Positions 26,265 to 36,079 are shown, numbered from the stretch's first letter. The stretch is 64,000 bases of DNA from Verrucomicrobiia bacterium (GCA_035629175.1 DASPIL010000091.1:62001-126000); one strand, 5' to 3'. The notes: generated by a model from the sequence alone, not told the origin. A program made the numbers and translations.

Positions 26265-26915
26265 ATGAAGCGAATCCTTGTGATTGAAGACGAACCGGAA
26301 ATGCGGCGCAACCTCGCCACGATCCTCCGCCTCGAGCAGTTTCATCCGATCCCGGCGGAAAACGGGCGCGTGGGGATCGAGCTGGCCGCGAGTCAGAATC
26401 CGGACCTGATCCTGTGCGATGTCATGATGCCCGAGCTGGATGGATACGGCGTGCTCCAGGCGCTGCGCGAGAATGCGCAGACGGTTGCGATTCCATTCAT
26501 CTTCCTCACCGCCAAGGGCGAGAAACCCGACGTGCGGGCGGGAATGAATCTGGGTGCTGATGATTATCTCACGAAGCCTGTGCCGAAGGTGGAATTGCTC
26601 GAGGCCATCCGAACGCGCCTCGCCCGCGCCGATCAGCAATCGCGTCCTGTCTTCAATCCCAACTTCAAGTCATCCTCGCCGTTGGAGGAAGCGTTCGGCC
26701 TGACGCCGCGCGCCGCCGAGGTGCTGCTCTGGCTGGCGCAGGGAAAAACCAATGCGGAGATTGGCCAGATCCTTGGCAATACGGAATCGACGGTGAAGAA
26801 GCACGTTGCGGAAATTTTTGAGAAGGCTGGCGTGGAAACCCGCGGCGCGGCGACGTTGCGTGCCCTGGAAATCCTCAGCTCCCCCCGTGCGCATCAAAAG
26901 GGAATGTCTCTCTAG
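26265..26915 (+). CDS. LuxR/NarL-type response regulator
   Basis: 216 residues. The receiver domain (1-120) has the acidic pair Glu8/Asp9, phospho-acceptor Asp52 (LILCDVMMPELDG), and the conserved Lys in LTKPVPK. The C-terminal LuxR helix-turn-helix (~145-205) contains LTPRAAEVLLWLAQGKTNAE and STVKKHVAEIFEKAGV. It is the partner of the upstream PAS kinase by adjacency. It is expected to bind DNA as a dimer after phosphorylation. No obvious target promoter can be assigned. Confidence 0.92.
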   Translation: MKRILVIEDEPEMRRNLATILRLEQFHPIPAENGRVGIELAASQNPDLILCDVMMPELDGYGVLQALRENAQTVAIPFIFLTAKGEKPDVRAGMNLGADDYLTKPVPKVELLEAIRTRLARADQQSRPVFNPNFKSSSPLEEAFGLTPRAAEVLLWLAQGKTNAEIGQILGNTESTVKKHVAEIFEKAGVETRGAATLRALEILSSPRAHQKGMSL

Positions 26916-26929
26916 ACGCATTGGGACGC

Positions 26930-26975
26930 GCTTCGCGCAGGCTGAAGCGGCCTAAAGGCCACGATCCTCTGCATT
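26930..26975 (+). repeat. Hairpin-forming intergenic repeat, copy A
   Basis: TTCGCGCAGGCTGAAGCGGC continues into CTAAAGGCC and ACGATCCT. The core folds as GGCC-TAAA-GGCC. It is closely matched at 40297-40334 (copy B), where the stem pair C-G is replaced by G-C. The rest of the 156-base gap 26916-27071 shows no gene. Confidence 0.55.
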
Positions 26976-27071
26976 GTGGCTTGGGGCAGTATCAGGATTG
27001 AGGCTCGCCGCAGATCGGAGGGTGCGTTAAACAGCTCGCAAGTTCCAGGAGCCGCCATCAGGTTGTGACAA

Positions 27072-27569
27072 ATGAGTGAATCTCACATCGACCCGAAGGT
27101 CAGGATTGGCCACGTGCACTTGAAGGTTGCGGACCTTGAGCGTGCGCTGGGCTTTTACCGCGGCGTCCTCGGATTCCAATTAACCCAGCGCTACGGTTCA
27201 GGCGCGGCGTTCATTTCCGCGGGGGGCTACCATCACCACATCGGCTTGAACACGTGGGAAAGCCTGGGCGGTTCACCGCCGCCTGCCGGAGCCACGGGCC
27301 TGTTTCACCTGGCGATCCTCTATCCGACCCGCACGGCACTTGGCGACGCTCTGAGGAGATTGCTGGCCGCCGGAATTTCACTGGATGGCGCCAGCGACCA
27401 TGGTGTCAGCGAGGCGCTTTACTTGCGCGATCCCGACCAGAACGGCGTCGAATTATATTGGGACCGGCCTGAGTCCCAGTGGCCGCGCACTTCCGATGGC
27501 GGTCTGGCGATGTTCACGCGCGCACTCGATTTGAAAGCTCTCCTCGCCGAAGCGCCTCCCATTCAATAA
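27072..27569 (+). CDS. VOC-family (glyoxalase/dioxygenase fold) protein
   Basis: 165 residues. It has VHLKVADLERALGFYRGVLGF near the N-terminus, HHHIGLNTW in the middle, and NGVELYWDRPESQWP near the C-terminus, the pattern of catechol-2,3-dioxygenase-like (CatE-type) VOC proteins. The probable metal ligands are His in the first and HHHIG segments and Glu in NGVELYW. The substrate cannot be deduced. It is convergent with the pyruvate carboxylase gene. Confidence 0.85.
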   Translation: MSESHIDPKVRIGHVHLKVADLERALGFYRGVLGFQLTQRYGSGAAFISAGGYHHHIGLNTWESLGGSPPPAGATGLFHLAILYPTRTALGDALRRLLAAGISLDGASDHGVSEALYLRDPDQNGVELYWDRPESQWPRTSDGGLAMFTRALDLKALLAEAPPIQ

Positions 27570-27667
27570 GTACATCCCTGTGGGGAGACGTTCTTCAACT
27601 GCGCTCAGTTCCCGTGCAGAACCATTCGCAACGAACGGAGATAATCCAGGTGATCTCTTTGGCGTCG

Positions 27668-30600
27668 TCAACGAGCCTTCAATCGCAACAGCAGATCCTT
27701 GCTCTCGACGGTGTCGCCCACCTGCACGTTGATCGCGTCCACAATCCCGTCTGCCGACGCGTAAACGGTCGTCTGCATCTTCATCGCTTCCATCATCAGC
27801 AGCTTGTCTCCCTTGGCAACCTTCGCACCCACCGTCACGGAGATCGCAGCGATCAGGCCCGGGATTGGAGCGGCGGCCTGAAGCGGATCCGCGACGTCTG
27901 CCTTCGGACGGGACTTGGCCTGCGGGATGATCTTTTTGTCCGCGATGAACGCCTCGCGTGTCATGCCGTTCAACTCATACGTCACCGTGCGGCGGCCGTC
28001 CTTGTCGGGCTCGCTTACGTTCACCAGCCGCACGATCAGCGTCTTGCCTTCTTCAATCTCAAACGTGATCTCTTCGCGCAATCGCAACCCGTAAAAGAAT
28101 GCAGGCGTTGGCAGCACGCTGACGTCGCTGAATTCGCGGCGATGTTTGATGAACCCCGCAAAGACCTGCGGATACATGAGGTGCGAGTAAAGGTCGTCGT
28201 CCGTGGCCTCCCGCTTCAACGTCTCGGAGAGCTCACGGCGAAGCTTCTCCAGGTTGGCCGGGGTGGCGACTGCGCCGGGCACAACCCCCTTCCGATAGTC
28301 CTTTTGCGCCTGTGCCGCGCGTTTTTCGCCGAGAACGACGCGCTGCACCTCCGCGGGCCATCCCCCGTCAGGCCAGCCGATCCCGCCGCTCATCATATCC
28401 ACGACCGATTCAGGAAAGCTCTGCGAGCCCGGCTCGAGGTTCACGACGTCCGCAGGCCGGATGCCGCGACTGAACAGAAACAGCGCCATGTCGCCCACGA
28501 CCTTGCTGCTTGGCGTCACTTTGACGATGTCGCCAAAAAGTTGGTTCACCTCCGCGTACGTGCGCGCGATCTCGGGCCAGCGATGCGCAACGCCCATGCT
28601 GTTGGCCTGTTCCTTGAGATTTGTATACTGGCCGCCGGGCATTTCGTGCAGGTAGACCTCGGCACTCCCCGTCTTGGGCGCGGTGTCGAACGGATGATAA
28701 TATTCGCGCACGCGTTCCCAGTAATCAGAAAATTCGCCGAGCGCCGCGATGTCCAGTCCCGTATCGCGGCGAGTGTGTTCGAGCGCCGCGACAATGGAGT
28801 TGAGATTGGGCTGGCTCGTCGAACCCGACATCGATCCCATGGCAAGGTCGACGATGTCGACGTTGGCGTCGCACGCCTCCAGGATGGCGGCGGCCTGCAC
28901 GCCGGCGGTGTCGTGCGTATGAAAATGGATCGGAATGCCAATCTCTTCCTTCAGGGCCTTCACCAGCTGATACGCAGCGTAAGGGCGGCAGAGGCCGGCC
29001 ATATCCTTGATTGCGAGAATGTGCGCGCCCATCTTCTCCAGCTCCTTCGCAAGCTTCACATAATATTTCAGCGAATACTTGCTGCGCCGCGCGTCGAGAA
29101 TATCGCCCGTGTAACAGATGGCCGCTTCGCACACGGCGTGCGTCTCCTGCACCGCGTCCATTGCCACGCGCAGGTTGGGCGTGTAATTGAGGGAGTCGAA
29201 GATGCGGAAGATGTCGATGCCTGAGGCGGCAGCGTGTTTCACAAAGCCCGCGACGACATTCTCCGGGTAATTCGAATAGCCGACTGCGTTTGAGCCGCGG
29301 AACAACATTTGAAAACAAATGTTCGGAATACGCGCGCGCAACTGGCGCAGGCGTTCCCATGGATCCTCATTCAGGAACCGCATCGTGGTGTCGAAAGTCG
29401 CGCCTCCCCACATTTCGAGCGAGAACAACCCGGGCGCGCGGCGCGCCACAGCGTCGCCCACCGCCAGCATGTCATGCGTGCGGACGCGGGTCGCCATCAG
29501 CGATTGATGCGCATCGCGCATGGTGGTGTCGGTGACCAGCAGGCGCCGCTGCTTGCGCGCCCATTCGGCAAACCCCTTGGCCCCCAGCTTCAACAGAAGG
29601 TCGCGCGTTCCCGCAGGCGGCGGCGCCTTGTGGTCGAATGCCACAGGCGTTGCCGGAACAGGCGGTTTGTCCGGCGTGTAACCCTTGGCGTGCGGATTGC
29701 CATTGACGATCACATTGCCCAGGAAGTTCAGGAGCTTGGTCGCGCGGTCGCGGCGGGTCCGGAAATGAAACAGCTCAGGCGACGTGTCGATCATCGTCGT
29801 CGTTGCCTGCCCGCTGCGGAACTGCTCGTGATGAATTACGTTTTCCAGGAAAGGAATGTTTGTCTTCACCCCGCGGATGCGGAATTCCGAAAGCGCCCGG
29901 TGCATGCGGTGCATTGCGGTTTCGTATGTGTGCGCGCTCGCAATCACCTTCACCAGCATGGAATCGTAAAAGGGCGTGATGATGGCGCCGCCGTAACCCA
30001 TCCCGCCATCGAGCCGAATGCCAAAGCCGCCCGGGGAGCGATACGCGAGGATCTTTCCGTAATCGGGCATGAATCGGTTCTCAGGATCCTCGGTGGTGAC
30101 GCGGCATTGGATGGCGTAACCGTTGCGGGGAATGTCGGGTTGCAACGGCATGTTCACTTCAGGCCCGTGCAAAGGATAACCTTCGGCAATCAGGATCTGG
30201 GCGCGAACGAGGTCGAGGCCCGTGATGACTTCCGTGACGGTGTGCTCAACCTGGATGCGCGGGTTCATCTCGATGAAAAACCATTCGTGGTTGTCGAGGT
30301 CGTATAGAAACTCGATCGTTCCCGCGTTGTCGTATCGAATTTCCCGCGCAATGCGCGCGGCAGCATCGCAGAGCTCCTTGATCACACTGCGGGGCAACCC
30401 AAAGCTCGGCGCCACTTCCACGACCTTTTGGTGGCGGCGCTGCACGGAACAATCGCGCTCGTGCAGATGAATGACGTTGCCGTGTTGATCGCCGAGAATC
30501 TGCACTTCAATGTGCTTGGCTCGGGGAATGTATTTCTCCAGAAACACCGACGGATTCCCGAACGCGCGCTCCGCTTCCGAACGCGCCTCCTCCAGCAGGC

Positions 30601-31186
30601 TCGCGAGATCCGACGCCTTGTGCACGACGCGCATGCCGCGCCCGCCGCCGCCAAACGCGGCCTTGATGATCAGCGGGAAGCCGATTTCCTTCGCCGCCTT
30701 CAACGCTGCATCCCGTTCTGTGATGGCCGTTTCAACACCGGGAAGGACGGGAACATTGATCTTCCGGGCCAGCGCGCGCGCTGCGGTTTTGTCGCCCATC
30801 ATCTCGAGGAGTTCAGGGCGCGGACCGACGAAGGCGATTCCAGCTTTCGCGCATGCGCGGGCAAAGTCCGGGTTCTCGGAAAGAAAACCGTATCCTGGAT
30901 GGATCGCATCGATGCCCTTCTCCTTTGCAACAGCAACGATGCCTTCAATGTCGAGGTACGCCGCAACCGGCCCCTTGCCTGAGCCAACGAGATAAGCTTC
31001 ATCGGCTTTGAAGCGATGGAGGCAAAATCGATCTTCGGCGGCGTAGATCGCAACGGTTCGGAGGTTCAACTCAGTCCCTGCGCGGAAAATTCGGATGGCG
31101 ATTTCGCTGCGGTTGGCAGCCATCAACTTCTTGAACGTGCGCGCCGCTTTAGGCGACGAAGGTTCACTTCGGACGGGTGTGGTCAT
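27668..31186 (-). CDS. pyc: Pyruvate carboxylase
   Basis: 1172 residues, the normal size for the single-chain enzyme. The biotin carboxylase domain (~20-470) has the ATP loop KAAFGGGGRGMRVV and EMNPRIQVEHTVTE. The carboxyltransferase domain (~550-860) has LLVTDTTMRDAHQSL and HFHTHDTAGV. The C-terminal biotinyl domain carries LMMEAMKMQT with the biotinylated Lys. It makes oxaloacetate from pyruvate, bicarbonate and ATP to refill the TCA cycle. The gene is transcribed alone, facing the VOC gene. Long frames on the opposite strand are coding shadows. Confidence 0.96.
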   Translation of the reverse strand: MTTPVRSEPSSPKAARTFKKLMAANRSEIAIRIFRAGTELNLRTVAIYAAEDRFCLHRFKADEAYLVGSGKGPVAAYLDIEGIVAVAKEKGIDAIHPGYGFLSENPDFARACAKAGIAFVGPRPELLEMMGDKTAARALARKINVPVLPGVETAITERDAALKAAKEIGFPLIIKAAFGGGGRGMRVVHKASDLASLLEEARSEAERAFGNPSVFLEKYIPRAKHIEVQILGDQHGNVIHLHERDCSVQRRHQKVVEVAPSFGLPRSVIKELCDAAARIAREIRYDNAGTIEFLYDLDNHEWFFIEMNPRIQVEHTVTEVITGLDLVRAQILIAEGYPLHGPEVNMPLQPDIPRNGYAIQCRVTTEDPENRFMPDYGKILAYRSPGGFGIRLDGGMGYGGAIITPFYDSMLVKVIASAHTYETAMHRMHRALSEFRIRGVKTNIPFLENVIHHEQFRSGQATTTMIDTSPELFHFRTRRDRATKLLNFLGNVIVNGNPHAKGYTPDKPPVPATPVAFDHKAPPPAGTRDLLLKLGAKGFAEWARKQRRLLVTDTTMRDAHQSLMATRVRTHDMLAVGDAVARRAPGLFSLEMWGGATFDTTMRFLNEDPWERLRQLRARIPNICFQMLFRGSNAVGYSNYPENVVAGFVKHAAASGIDIFRIFDSLNYTPNLRVAMDAVQETHAVCEAAICYTGDILDARRSKYSLKYYVKLAKELEKMGAHILAIKDMAGLCRPYAAYQLVKALKEEIGIPIHFHTHDTAGVQAAAILEACDANVDIVDLAMGSMSGSTSQPNLNSIVAALEHTRRDTGLDIAALGEFSDYWERVREYYHPFDTAPKTGSAEVYLHEMPGGQYTNLKEQANSMGVAHRWPEIARTYAEVNQLFGDIVKVTPSSKVVGDMALFLFSRGIRPADVVNLEPGSQSFPESVVDMMSGGIGWPDGGWPAEVQRVVLGEKRAAQAQKDYRKGVVPGAVATPANLEKLRRELSETLKREATDDDLYSHLMYPQVFAGFIKHRREFSDVSVLPTPAFFYGLRLREEITFEIEEGKTLIVRLVNVSEPDKDGRRTVTYELNGMTREAFIADKKIIPQAKSRPKADVADPLQAAAPIPGLIAAISVTVGAKVAKGDKLLMMEAMKMQTTVYASADGIVDAINVQVGDTVESKDLLLRLKAR

Positions 31187-31381
31187 GCGCCACGTTATAT
31201 ACGGGGCAAAGGGAAAACCGGAAAGCGCAAAGCGGCGTAGCGCAGGTCTCCCACCCGGTCCACCCTCCGCAGCAGGCTGCTGCGGAGGAAGGGCGATACA
31301 GCAGACTCGGAGGTCTGCGCGGCGCGACGCCGGCTCGCGATCCGGTTGCGTGGCGAAAGCGGCGCAGGATTTAAATGGCCT
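31187..31381. other. Intergenic gap with 11-bp hairpin
   Basis: The gap between purU and pyc (both minus strand) holds a perfect inverted repeat, CCTCCGCAGCA (31264-31274) and TGCTGCGGAGG (31278-31288), with loop GGC. Neither side has a U-run, so it is not a standard terminator. A second small stem CAGAC/GTCTG is nearby. No gene is seen. Confidence 0.4.
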
Positions 31382-32230
31382 TCAAACTTCCCTGACCACG
31401 CCCCAATAAACATCGAGGCGTTTCGTCAGATAGAGCCGCACGGCCTTCAGCAGAATCTCTGATTCGAGCTTCTGGCCTGCTGCGACGATCTCCTTCAACG
31501 TCCATTCGGGATGCACACGGAAGCTGCCCTGCGCGATGATTGGGCCTTCATCCAGGTGCATGCTGACGAAATGAGCGGTCACTCCCGCGATCTTCACGCC
31601 ATGCTCGTAGGCCTGCCGATACGCTTGCGCGCCTGGGAAGCTTGGGAGGAGAGATGGATGAATGTTGATGATCTTGTTTTTGAATCGCCACGCGACGTTG
31701 GGCGAAAGGATTTTCATGAAGCGGGCGAGGACCAGGAAATCGATTTCGTTCTCGTCGAGCAGCCGCAGCAGGTGCGCCTCGGCGTCCGCGCGTTCGTTCC
31801 ATGGAATCAACACAAACGGCAGCTTGTGCTCGCGCGCGATGGGTTCCAAGTCCGGGCGATTGCTGATCACGATGACAGGTTCTGCGCGATTCAATCGACC
31901 CTGCCGCACCGCGCGGAGGAGCGCCTCGAGGCAATGCGGCTCACGGGTGACGAGAATGGCCATGCGCTGGCGCCGCGATGGATTGGTCAGGCGCATTCGA
32001 ATTTCCATCTGCAGCACCTTCGCGAGGTCGGCCAATCCGCTCTGGAGGGTTTGGGCGTCGAGTTGCTCCTCCTTCCAGGATGCCTGGAGTGTCATGCTGA
32101 ATTGCCCCCGCGTCACCTGCTCCTCAAGCGCTTCAATGTTGGCATGCTGTTCGAAGAGAAAACTGGTGACGCGTGCGATGACCCCCGTCTTGTCGCGGCC
32201 GATCACCGTAATGGTGGCGAACTGCTTCAT
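31382..32230 (-). CDS. purU: Formyltetrahydrofolate deformylase
   Basis: 282 residues from MKQFATITVIGRDKTGVIAR; the longer frame upstream has no homology and runs into the repeat. An ACT domain (~1-85) is followed by a formyltransferase-type domain with the catalytic set Asn/His in NIHPSLLPSF and Asp in SMHLDEGPII. It hydrolyses 10-formyltetrahydrofolate to formate and tetrahydrofolate, balancing one-carbon pools and supplying formate for purine synthesis. It stands alone on its strand with pyc downstream. Confidence 0.9.
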   Translation of the reverse strand: MKQFATITVIGRDKTGVIARVTSFLFEQHANIEALEEQVTRGQFSMTLQASWKEEQLDAQTLQSGLADLAKVLQMEIRMRLTNPSRRQRMAILVTREPHCLEALLRAVRQGRLNRAEPVIVISNRPDLEPIAREHKLPFVLIPWNERADAEAHLLRLLDENEIDFLVLARFMKILSPNVAWRFKNKIINIHPSLLPSFPGAQAYRQAYEHGVKIAGVTAHFVSMHLDEGPIIAQGSFRVHPEWTLKEIVAAGQKLESEILLKAVRLYLTKRLDVYWGVVREV

Positions 32231-32269
32231 GAGCCGCCAATGAAACGAAATTGAGCGGGTGGCGAAAGA

Positions 32270-32490
32270 TAAAACTGCCACCCCGCCCAAGTGAAGACCA
32301 CGAATCACACAGCGTGTCAGAGCCGCAACAAAAACGGAAAAGAGGGAAAAGGGGTTTAGGCGAATTACGCAAATTTTCGCGATTGAAGAGAGGAAGGTTA
32401 TCGGGTTTGAATCTTTCACCTCTCCGCCCGAAACCGCTGATTGAAGCCGTCTTTTTATTTCGTGTGATTAGTGTATTTCGTGGTTGAACC
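32270..32490. repeat. Dispersed CGAATT/ACGAA repeat, copy 1
   Basis: The gap upstream of purU (32231-32525) carries CAGAGCCGCAACAAAAACGG, then GCGAATTACGCAAATTTTCGCG and GAAGAGAGGAAGGTTA in plus orientation (each a short word). At its right end an inverted piece reads, on the minus strand, ACCACGAAATACAC and ATCACACGAAATAAAAAG. The same words recur at 36080-36400 and 51385-51490. There is no coding potential. Confidence 0.6.
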
Positions 32491-32525
32491 TCTTTTTCGG
32501 AGCGGCGTTCGGTCCCGTCCCACAG

Positions 32526-34577
32526 CTACTGCGGTCCGATGCCCACACGAAGAAAACCGGATGACTCCTGTGGATGAACCGGCATGGTTGTTTCCACCTG
32601 TTCCGCCGTGACTTCCGATACCATATTCCAATTCACCAGATTCGCAGATTGTTCGACGTGATACCGCTGGCCGGGCACTGACGAGAAGCTGAGGTCAATG
32701 CCAATCCTGGTTCGTGTGATTCTCAGGAACGGTTGCCGCCTGAATGGATTTGCAAAGCGGATCAGCACTGGCAAATGGTCCGATGCAACGCGGCTGTCGG
32801 TCCAATAGAGATTCTGTGGCAGGACATCCAAAACGTCGGAACGAAATAGTTCGCTGCTCACCACGTTCGACCATAGCAGGCTGGACGGCAGAATGTAATC
32901 GTAGCGTCGCGTGAAGCCGTTCGGCGATTGCGTGCTGAACGTCAGTTCACTCCCGCCCGAAATTTCAAGTGGCGTGGTCAGGTGCAATCCAGTGCCCGGG
33001 TTGACGAGCCGTTCGACCGATCCCAGCCGGCTCGGTGGCGGCCGCATCAAGTCTTCATTGAAATCACCCGTCAGAACATAGGGAGCCATCGGGTGCGTGG
33101 CCCTGAACGTGGTTGCGAAGAAATTCGATATCGCAGCGGTCTCACCTGTGCGCTGTCGCGCTGCGGCAGTGTCCTGGCCCGACTTCAAGTGGACTGTGAA
33201 TACGTGCAACGGTTCAGGCAATCCCGGCACGGCAATCTCGGCCTCAAACAGGTCGCGCTTCAAGGTCTCGTTCGGAACACCATACGGTTCAAGACTGGCG
33301 CCGTGCAGCCAGCTGCGCGCCGCGAGGATCGGATACCGGCTGATGATGGCGCTGCGGATCGATCCATCGTCACTTGAGTTCGTAGCCAGGTGAAATCCAG
33401 CGCGGAAAGCCTTAACAAAATGTTCCATCTGCGCAGTGCCGTTGTTGGTCACCGGAATCTCCTGCAGCGCGAGAATGTCGGGGTTCAAGAATTGAACGAT
33501 CCTCCCAATCGCGCGCACCTGTGGCGAGTTCGTCGTCCAGTTCAACACGCCGTTTCCATGAAGATTATAGTTCAGCAGTGAGAACGCAGCGGGTGCGGCG
33601 ACACGCACGTTCAACGAAACGGGCGCGGTGAACGCCGCGTCGATGACATTGCTGACCTGAACGTGGTAGAACCCCGAATCCGCGAACTCCGCTCGTGGAA
33701 GAGTGAGGGTGGATCCTTGGGCTCCCGCGAGCAGAAAGCCGTCTCGAAACCATTGGAACGACGGCGGCGGATCCGCCTGCGCACGCACTTCAAGGACTGT
33801 GGGGCTTCCCTGCAGGACGAGCTGATTGGCTGGCCCATCCAGCACGAGAGGCGCGTATAGATTGGGTGCGGCTGGCAGAACGTCGATGAATCGTGTTCCA
33901 ACACGCAGGTCGTCGATCTCGATCGAACCAATCCCCGCCGCCTGCCGGAATGCATACGCAGCTACGTTGAACGAGTCCGCTGGTTCCGACACGACAACGT
34001 GAAAATCCGCTTCGGAGATGGGATCGATCCAGAGCTTCGTCGCCGCATTGCTGTTCACGAGGCGCGTCACGACCACGTAATCCGCGTTCAGATTCAGCTC
34101 AAAAGGCCATACGGCGGCAGGAGCGGAACCGCTGGCGGAGGAGAGGCCGATTCGAATTTTTCCGGGGCTTGCAGCTGGCGAGAAAATCCAGATGCGCCCG
34201 CATATCGCCGTCGCGGAGTTGCCTTTGAAATGCGCAACGTAACCGCCCGCCGACCCTGGCGGGGCTGTGACCCGCAAACGAAAGCTGCTGTAGAAACGAT
34301 TCGTCGAGTCGCCACTCGCGAACGGCCCACCCGCGAGCGCGGCGTTGACGTCTTCGGTGTTGAACCCGTTCAACACGAGCCTGCCTGAACTGACCACAGC
34401 CTGGCCTGGAGCTCCGCTATGTGTCTGCCAAATGGCAGAGGCTGCCGTGAGCGCGGCGTCGGGGTACGAAAACTCCTCGTTCAACAGGACGCCACCATGC
34501 AGCAACTGATGACATGTGAAGAAGATAATGATGGTAAGAACGATCCCTCCCCTTGCTTTCCCTGTTCCCTGAAGCAT
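32526..34577 (-). CDS. Secreted endonuclease/exonuclease/phosphatase-fold protein with Ig domain
   Basis: 683 residues from MLQGTGKARGGIV, followed by a hydrophobic signal segment (LTIIIFFTCHQLL). An N-terminal ~220-residue beta-rich part (IGSIEIDDLRVGTRF) resembles concanavalin-like or cleaved-adhesin domains. An Ig-like domain (~255-330, SGFYHVQVSNV) is followed by an EEP-family domain (~345-605) with LALQEIP, FTVHLKSGQD, TGDFNED and SDHLPVLIRF, which are the Mg-binding and catalytic residues of DNase I-like phosphodiesterases. It ends in the usual verrucomicrobial tail. It is probably an exported nuclease or phosphodiesterase; the substrate is unknown. Confidence 0.82.
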   Translation of the reverse strand: MLQGTGKARGGIVLTIIIFFTCHQLLHGGVLLNEEFSYPDAALTAASAIWQTHSGAPGQAVVSSGRLVLNGFNTEDVNAALAGGPFASGDSTNRFYSSFRLRVTAPPGSAGGYVAHFKGNSATAICGRIWIFSPAASPGKIRIGLSSASGSAPAAVWPFELNLNADYVVVTRLVNSNAATKLWIDPISEADFHVVVSEPADSFNVAAYAFRQAAGIGSIEIDDLRVGTRFIDVLPAAPNLYAPLVLDGPANQLVLQGSPTVLEVRAQADPPPSFQWFRDGFLLAGAQGSTLTLPRAEFADSGFYHVQVSNVIDAAFTAPVSLNVRVAAPAAFSLLNYNLHGNGVLNWTTNSPQVRAIGRIVQFLNPDILALQEIPVTNNGTAQMEHFVKAFRAGFHLATNSSDDGSIRSAIISRYPILAARSWLHGASLEPYGVPNETLKRDLFEAEIAVPGLPEPLHVFTVHLKSGQDTAAARQRTGETAAISNFFATTFRATHPMAPYVLTGDFNEDLMRPPPSRLGSVERLVNPGTGLHLTTPLEISGGSELTFSTQSPNGFTRRYDYILPSSLLWSNVVSSELFRSDVLDVLPQNLYWTDSRVASDHLPVLIRFANPFRRQPFLRITRTRIGIDLSFSSVPGQRYHVEQSANLVNWNMVSEVTAEQVETTMPVHPQESSGFLRVGIGPQ

Positions 34578-34657
34578 GCGGGAATCCTTGTGAAGATCAG
34601 CCTGCGCGTCAAAAGAATTCCGCGTCGTCGCGAACGCCGATGGCAACACCCATCATG

Positions 34658-35341
34658 TCACCGCTTTTCGTTGTAACTTGATTGCGAATACTTGCTGGCG
34701 GCGAGCTGAGCGGCCGTTGCGGTCAGCGTGTCATCCAGTCCGCATTCGTGCCAATCGATCCCGTGGTGTTTCGCCGCCACGTCGAGCATCGCCCGCTCCC
34801 AATCCGCACGCATGAGCGACACAGGCGGCGGTTGCACAGAGCCCTGGATCAGCAGGCCGTCGCGCGTGCGTCGCTGCGCTGCGCCTGCGATCTTGCGGCC
34901 GTTCCAGAGAACATCGAATTGTTCGTGGCCGGCGAAACATTGCCCGGGCGCCGACTTTCGACAGCAGGGCGCCAACTCGGTTTTGACGCCGAGGACGCTG
35001 AATGCATCCACGATCCACGCGTGAATGCGTTGGTAACTTTCAATGGCCTTCAGTTCATACCATGCGTGCCCCGGGGGAACTGCCGCACTATACGTCCAGT
35101 CCGCATCGTGCGGCACAATGCCGCCGCCCGTTGGTCGCCGAATCAGCGGGCGCAGCATCGTTGTCGCTGAGACTTCGGAATACTTTTGAAAGTAGCCAAA
35201 CGTCGCTGCGGGTTCGATCCAGCCGTAAAATCTGAGAACTGGCGCGCCCAGGTTCGGTGCGGAAACCAACAACGTCTCATCGAGCGCCATATTGAAAGCG
35301 GACTCGCAAAGCCCCGGCTTGAGAAGCAGCCAGCGGTTCAC
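34658..35341 (-). CDS. Lipoyl/octanoyl transferase family protein (LipM/LplA type)
   Basis: 227 residues from a GTG that overlaps the endonuclease III stop by four bases. It has the BPL/LplA/LipB fold with RRPTGGGIVPHDADWTYSA. LipM-like features are Cys135 in GQCFAGHEQFD (candidate thioester nucleophile) and Lys150 in NGRKIAGAAQRR, followed by LLIQGSV. That combination fits an octanoyl-ACP:protein octanoyltransferase better than an ATP-dependent lipoate ligase, though the ligase role cannot be excluded. It would modify lipoyl domains of 2-oxoacid dehydrogenases or GcvH. Confidence 0.8.
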   Translation of the reverse strand: MNRWLLLKPGLCESAFNMALDETLLVSAPNLGAPVLRFYGWIEPAATFGYFQKYSEVSATTMLRPLIRRPTGGGIVPHDADWTYSAAVPPGHAWYELKAIESYQRIHAWIVDAFSVLGVKTELAPCCRKSAPGQCFAGHEQFDVLWNGRKIAGAAQRRTRDGLLIQGSVQPPPVSLMRADWERAMLDVAAKHHGIDWHECGLDDTLTATAAQLAASKYSQSSYNEKR

Positions 35342-36030
35342 TCGGCGCCCTTCTTCCTGGCAGTCGTCAGCAGCGGATCCGTCACGCCGATTCGCGGACA
35401 CAACGCCAGCACCTCGCAGTTGGGGCAATCGGGCTTTCGCGCGTAACAACGCCGGCGTCCGTGCCAGATGAGGAGGTGACTGAACAATGTCCAATGGACT
35501 TCCGGAACGAGTTGCATCAAAGCCGACTCGACCTTCACTGGATCGGTTTCACGCGTAAGGCCCAGACGCAGTGAGAGACGTCCGACGTGCGTGTCCACGA
35601 CCACGCCCACGGGTGTGTTGAAGGCGTTGCCGAGAACAACATTCGCGGTCTTGCGGCCGACACCGCCGAGTTCGACGAGACTTTCCATCGTGCGCGGAAC
35701 CTCGCCGCCGTGCTGACTCACGATCGCCTGGCAGCACGCCTTGATGCTCCTTGCCTTGTTGCGGTAAAAGCCCGTGCTCTTGATGTCCTGCTCGAGCGTG
35801 CCTAGGTCTGCGGAGGCAAAATCAGCGGCCGACCGGTACTTCTTGAACAAGCCGGCTGTGACGATGTTCACGCGCTTGTCTGTGCATTGCGCGGAAAGGA
35901 TGGTCGCGATCAGCAATTCCAGCGGATTCGAAAAATTCAGTTCGCAATGCGCATCGGGGTAGGCGGATTGCAAGCGGGAAATGATTTTTCCCGTTCGCTC
36001 AATTTTCGCCTGAAGTGATTCGCGCGGCAT
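35338..36030 (-). CDS. nth: Endonuclease III
   Basis: 230 residues from MPRESLQAKIERTGK; an upstream in-frame extension falls into the repeat and is not homologous. The helix-hairpin-helix LVELGGVGRKTANVVL contains the catalytic Lys, and VDTHVGRLSLRLG contains the catalytic Asp. The C-terminal 4Fe-4S loop has the exact spacing C-x6-C-x2-C-x5-C (CYARKPDCPNCEVLALC). It is a bifunctional DNA glycosylase/AP lyase removing oxidised pyrimidines. It is transcribed first in a two-gene unit with the octanoyltransferase-like gene. Confidence 0.95.
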   Translation of the reverse strand: MPRESLQAKIERTGKIISRLQSAYPDAHCELNFSNPLELLIATILSAQCTDKRVNIVTAGLFKKYRSAADFASADLGTLEQDIKSTGFYRNKARSIKACCQAIVSQHGGEVPRTMESLVELGGVGRKTANVVLGNAFNTPVGVVVDTHVGRLSLRLGLTRETDPVKVESALMQLVPEVHWTLFSHLLIWHGRRRCYARKPDCPNCEVLALCPRIGVTDPLLTTARKKGAE

Positions 36031-36079
36031 GGCGGCAACTGTACGGCGGGCTTTGCATTCGGGCAAGCGATGGCACCAC

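Noticed and set aside
27479-29224. 581-residue plus-strand frame opposite pyruvate carboxylase
   Set aside because: It lies antisense to a clearly recognised enzyme and has no domain-like segment; long antisense frames arise from high-GC codon use.
29309-30307. 332-residue plus-strand frame opposite the biotin carboxylase part
   Set aside because: Same reason; it is His/Arg-rich without motif, and the minus-strand gene is unmistakable.
31264-31288. Hairpin after purU as a rho-independent terminator
   Set aside because: The stem is perfect but no U-run follows on the minus strand; recorded only as an inverted repeat.
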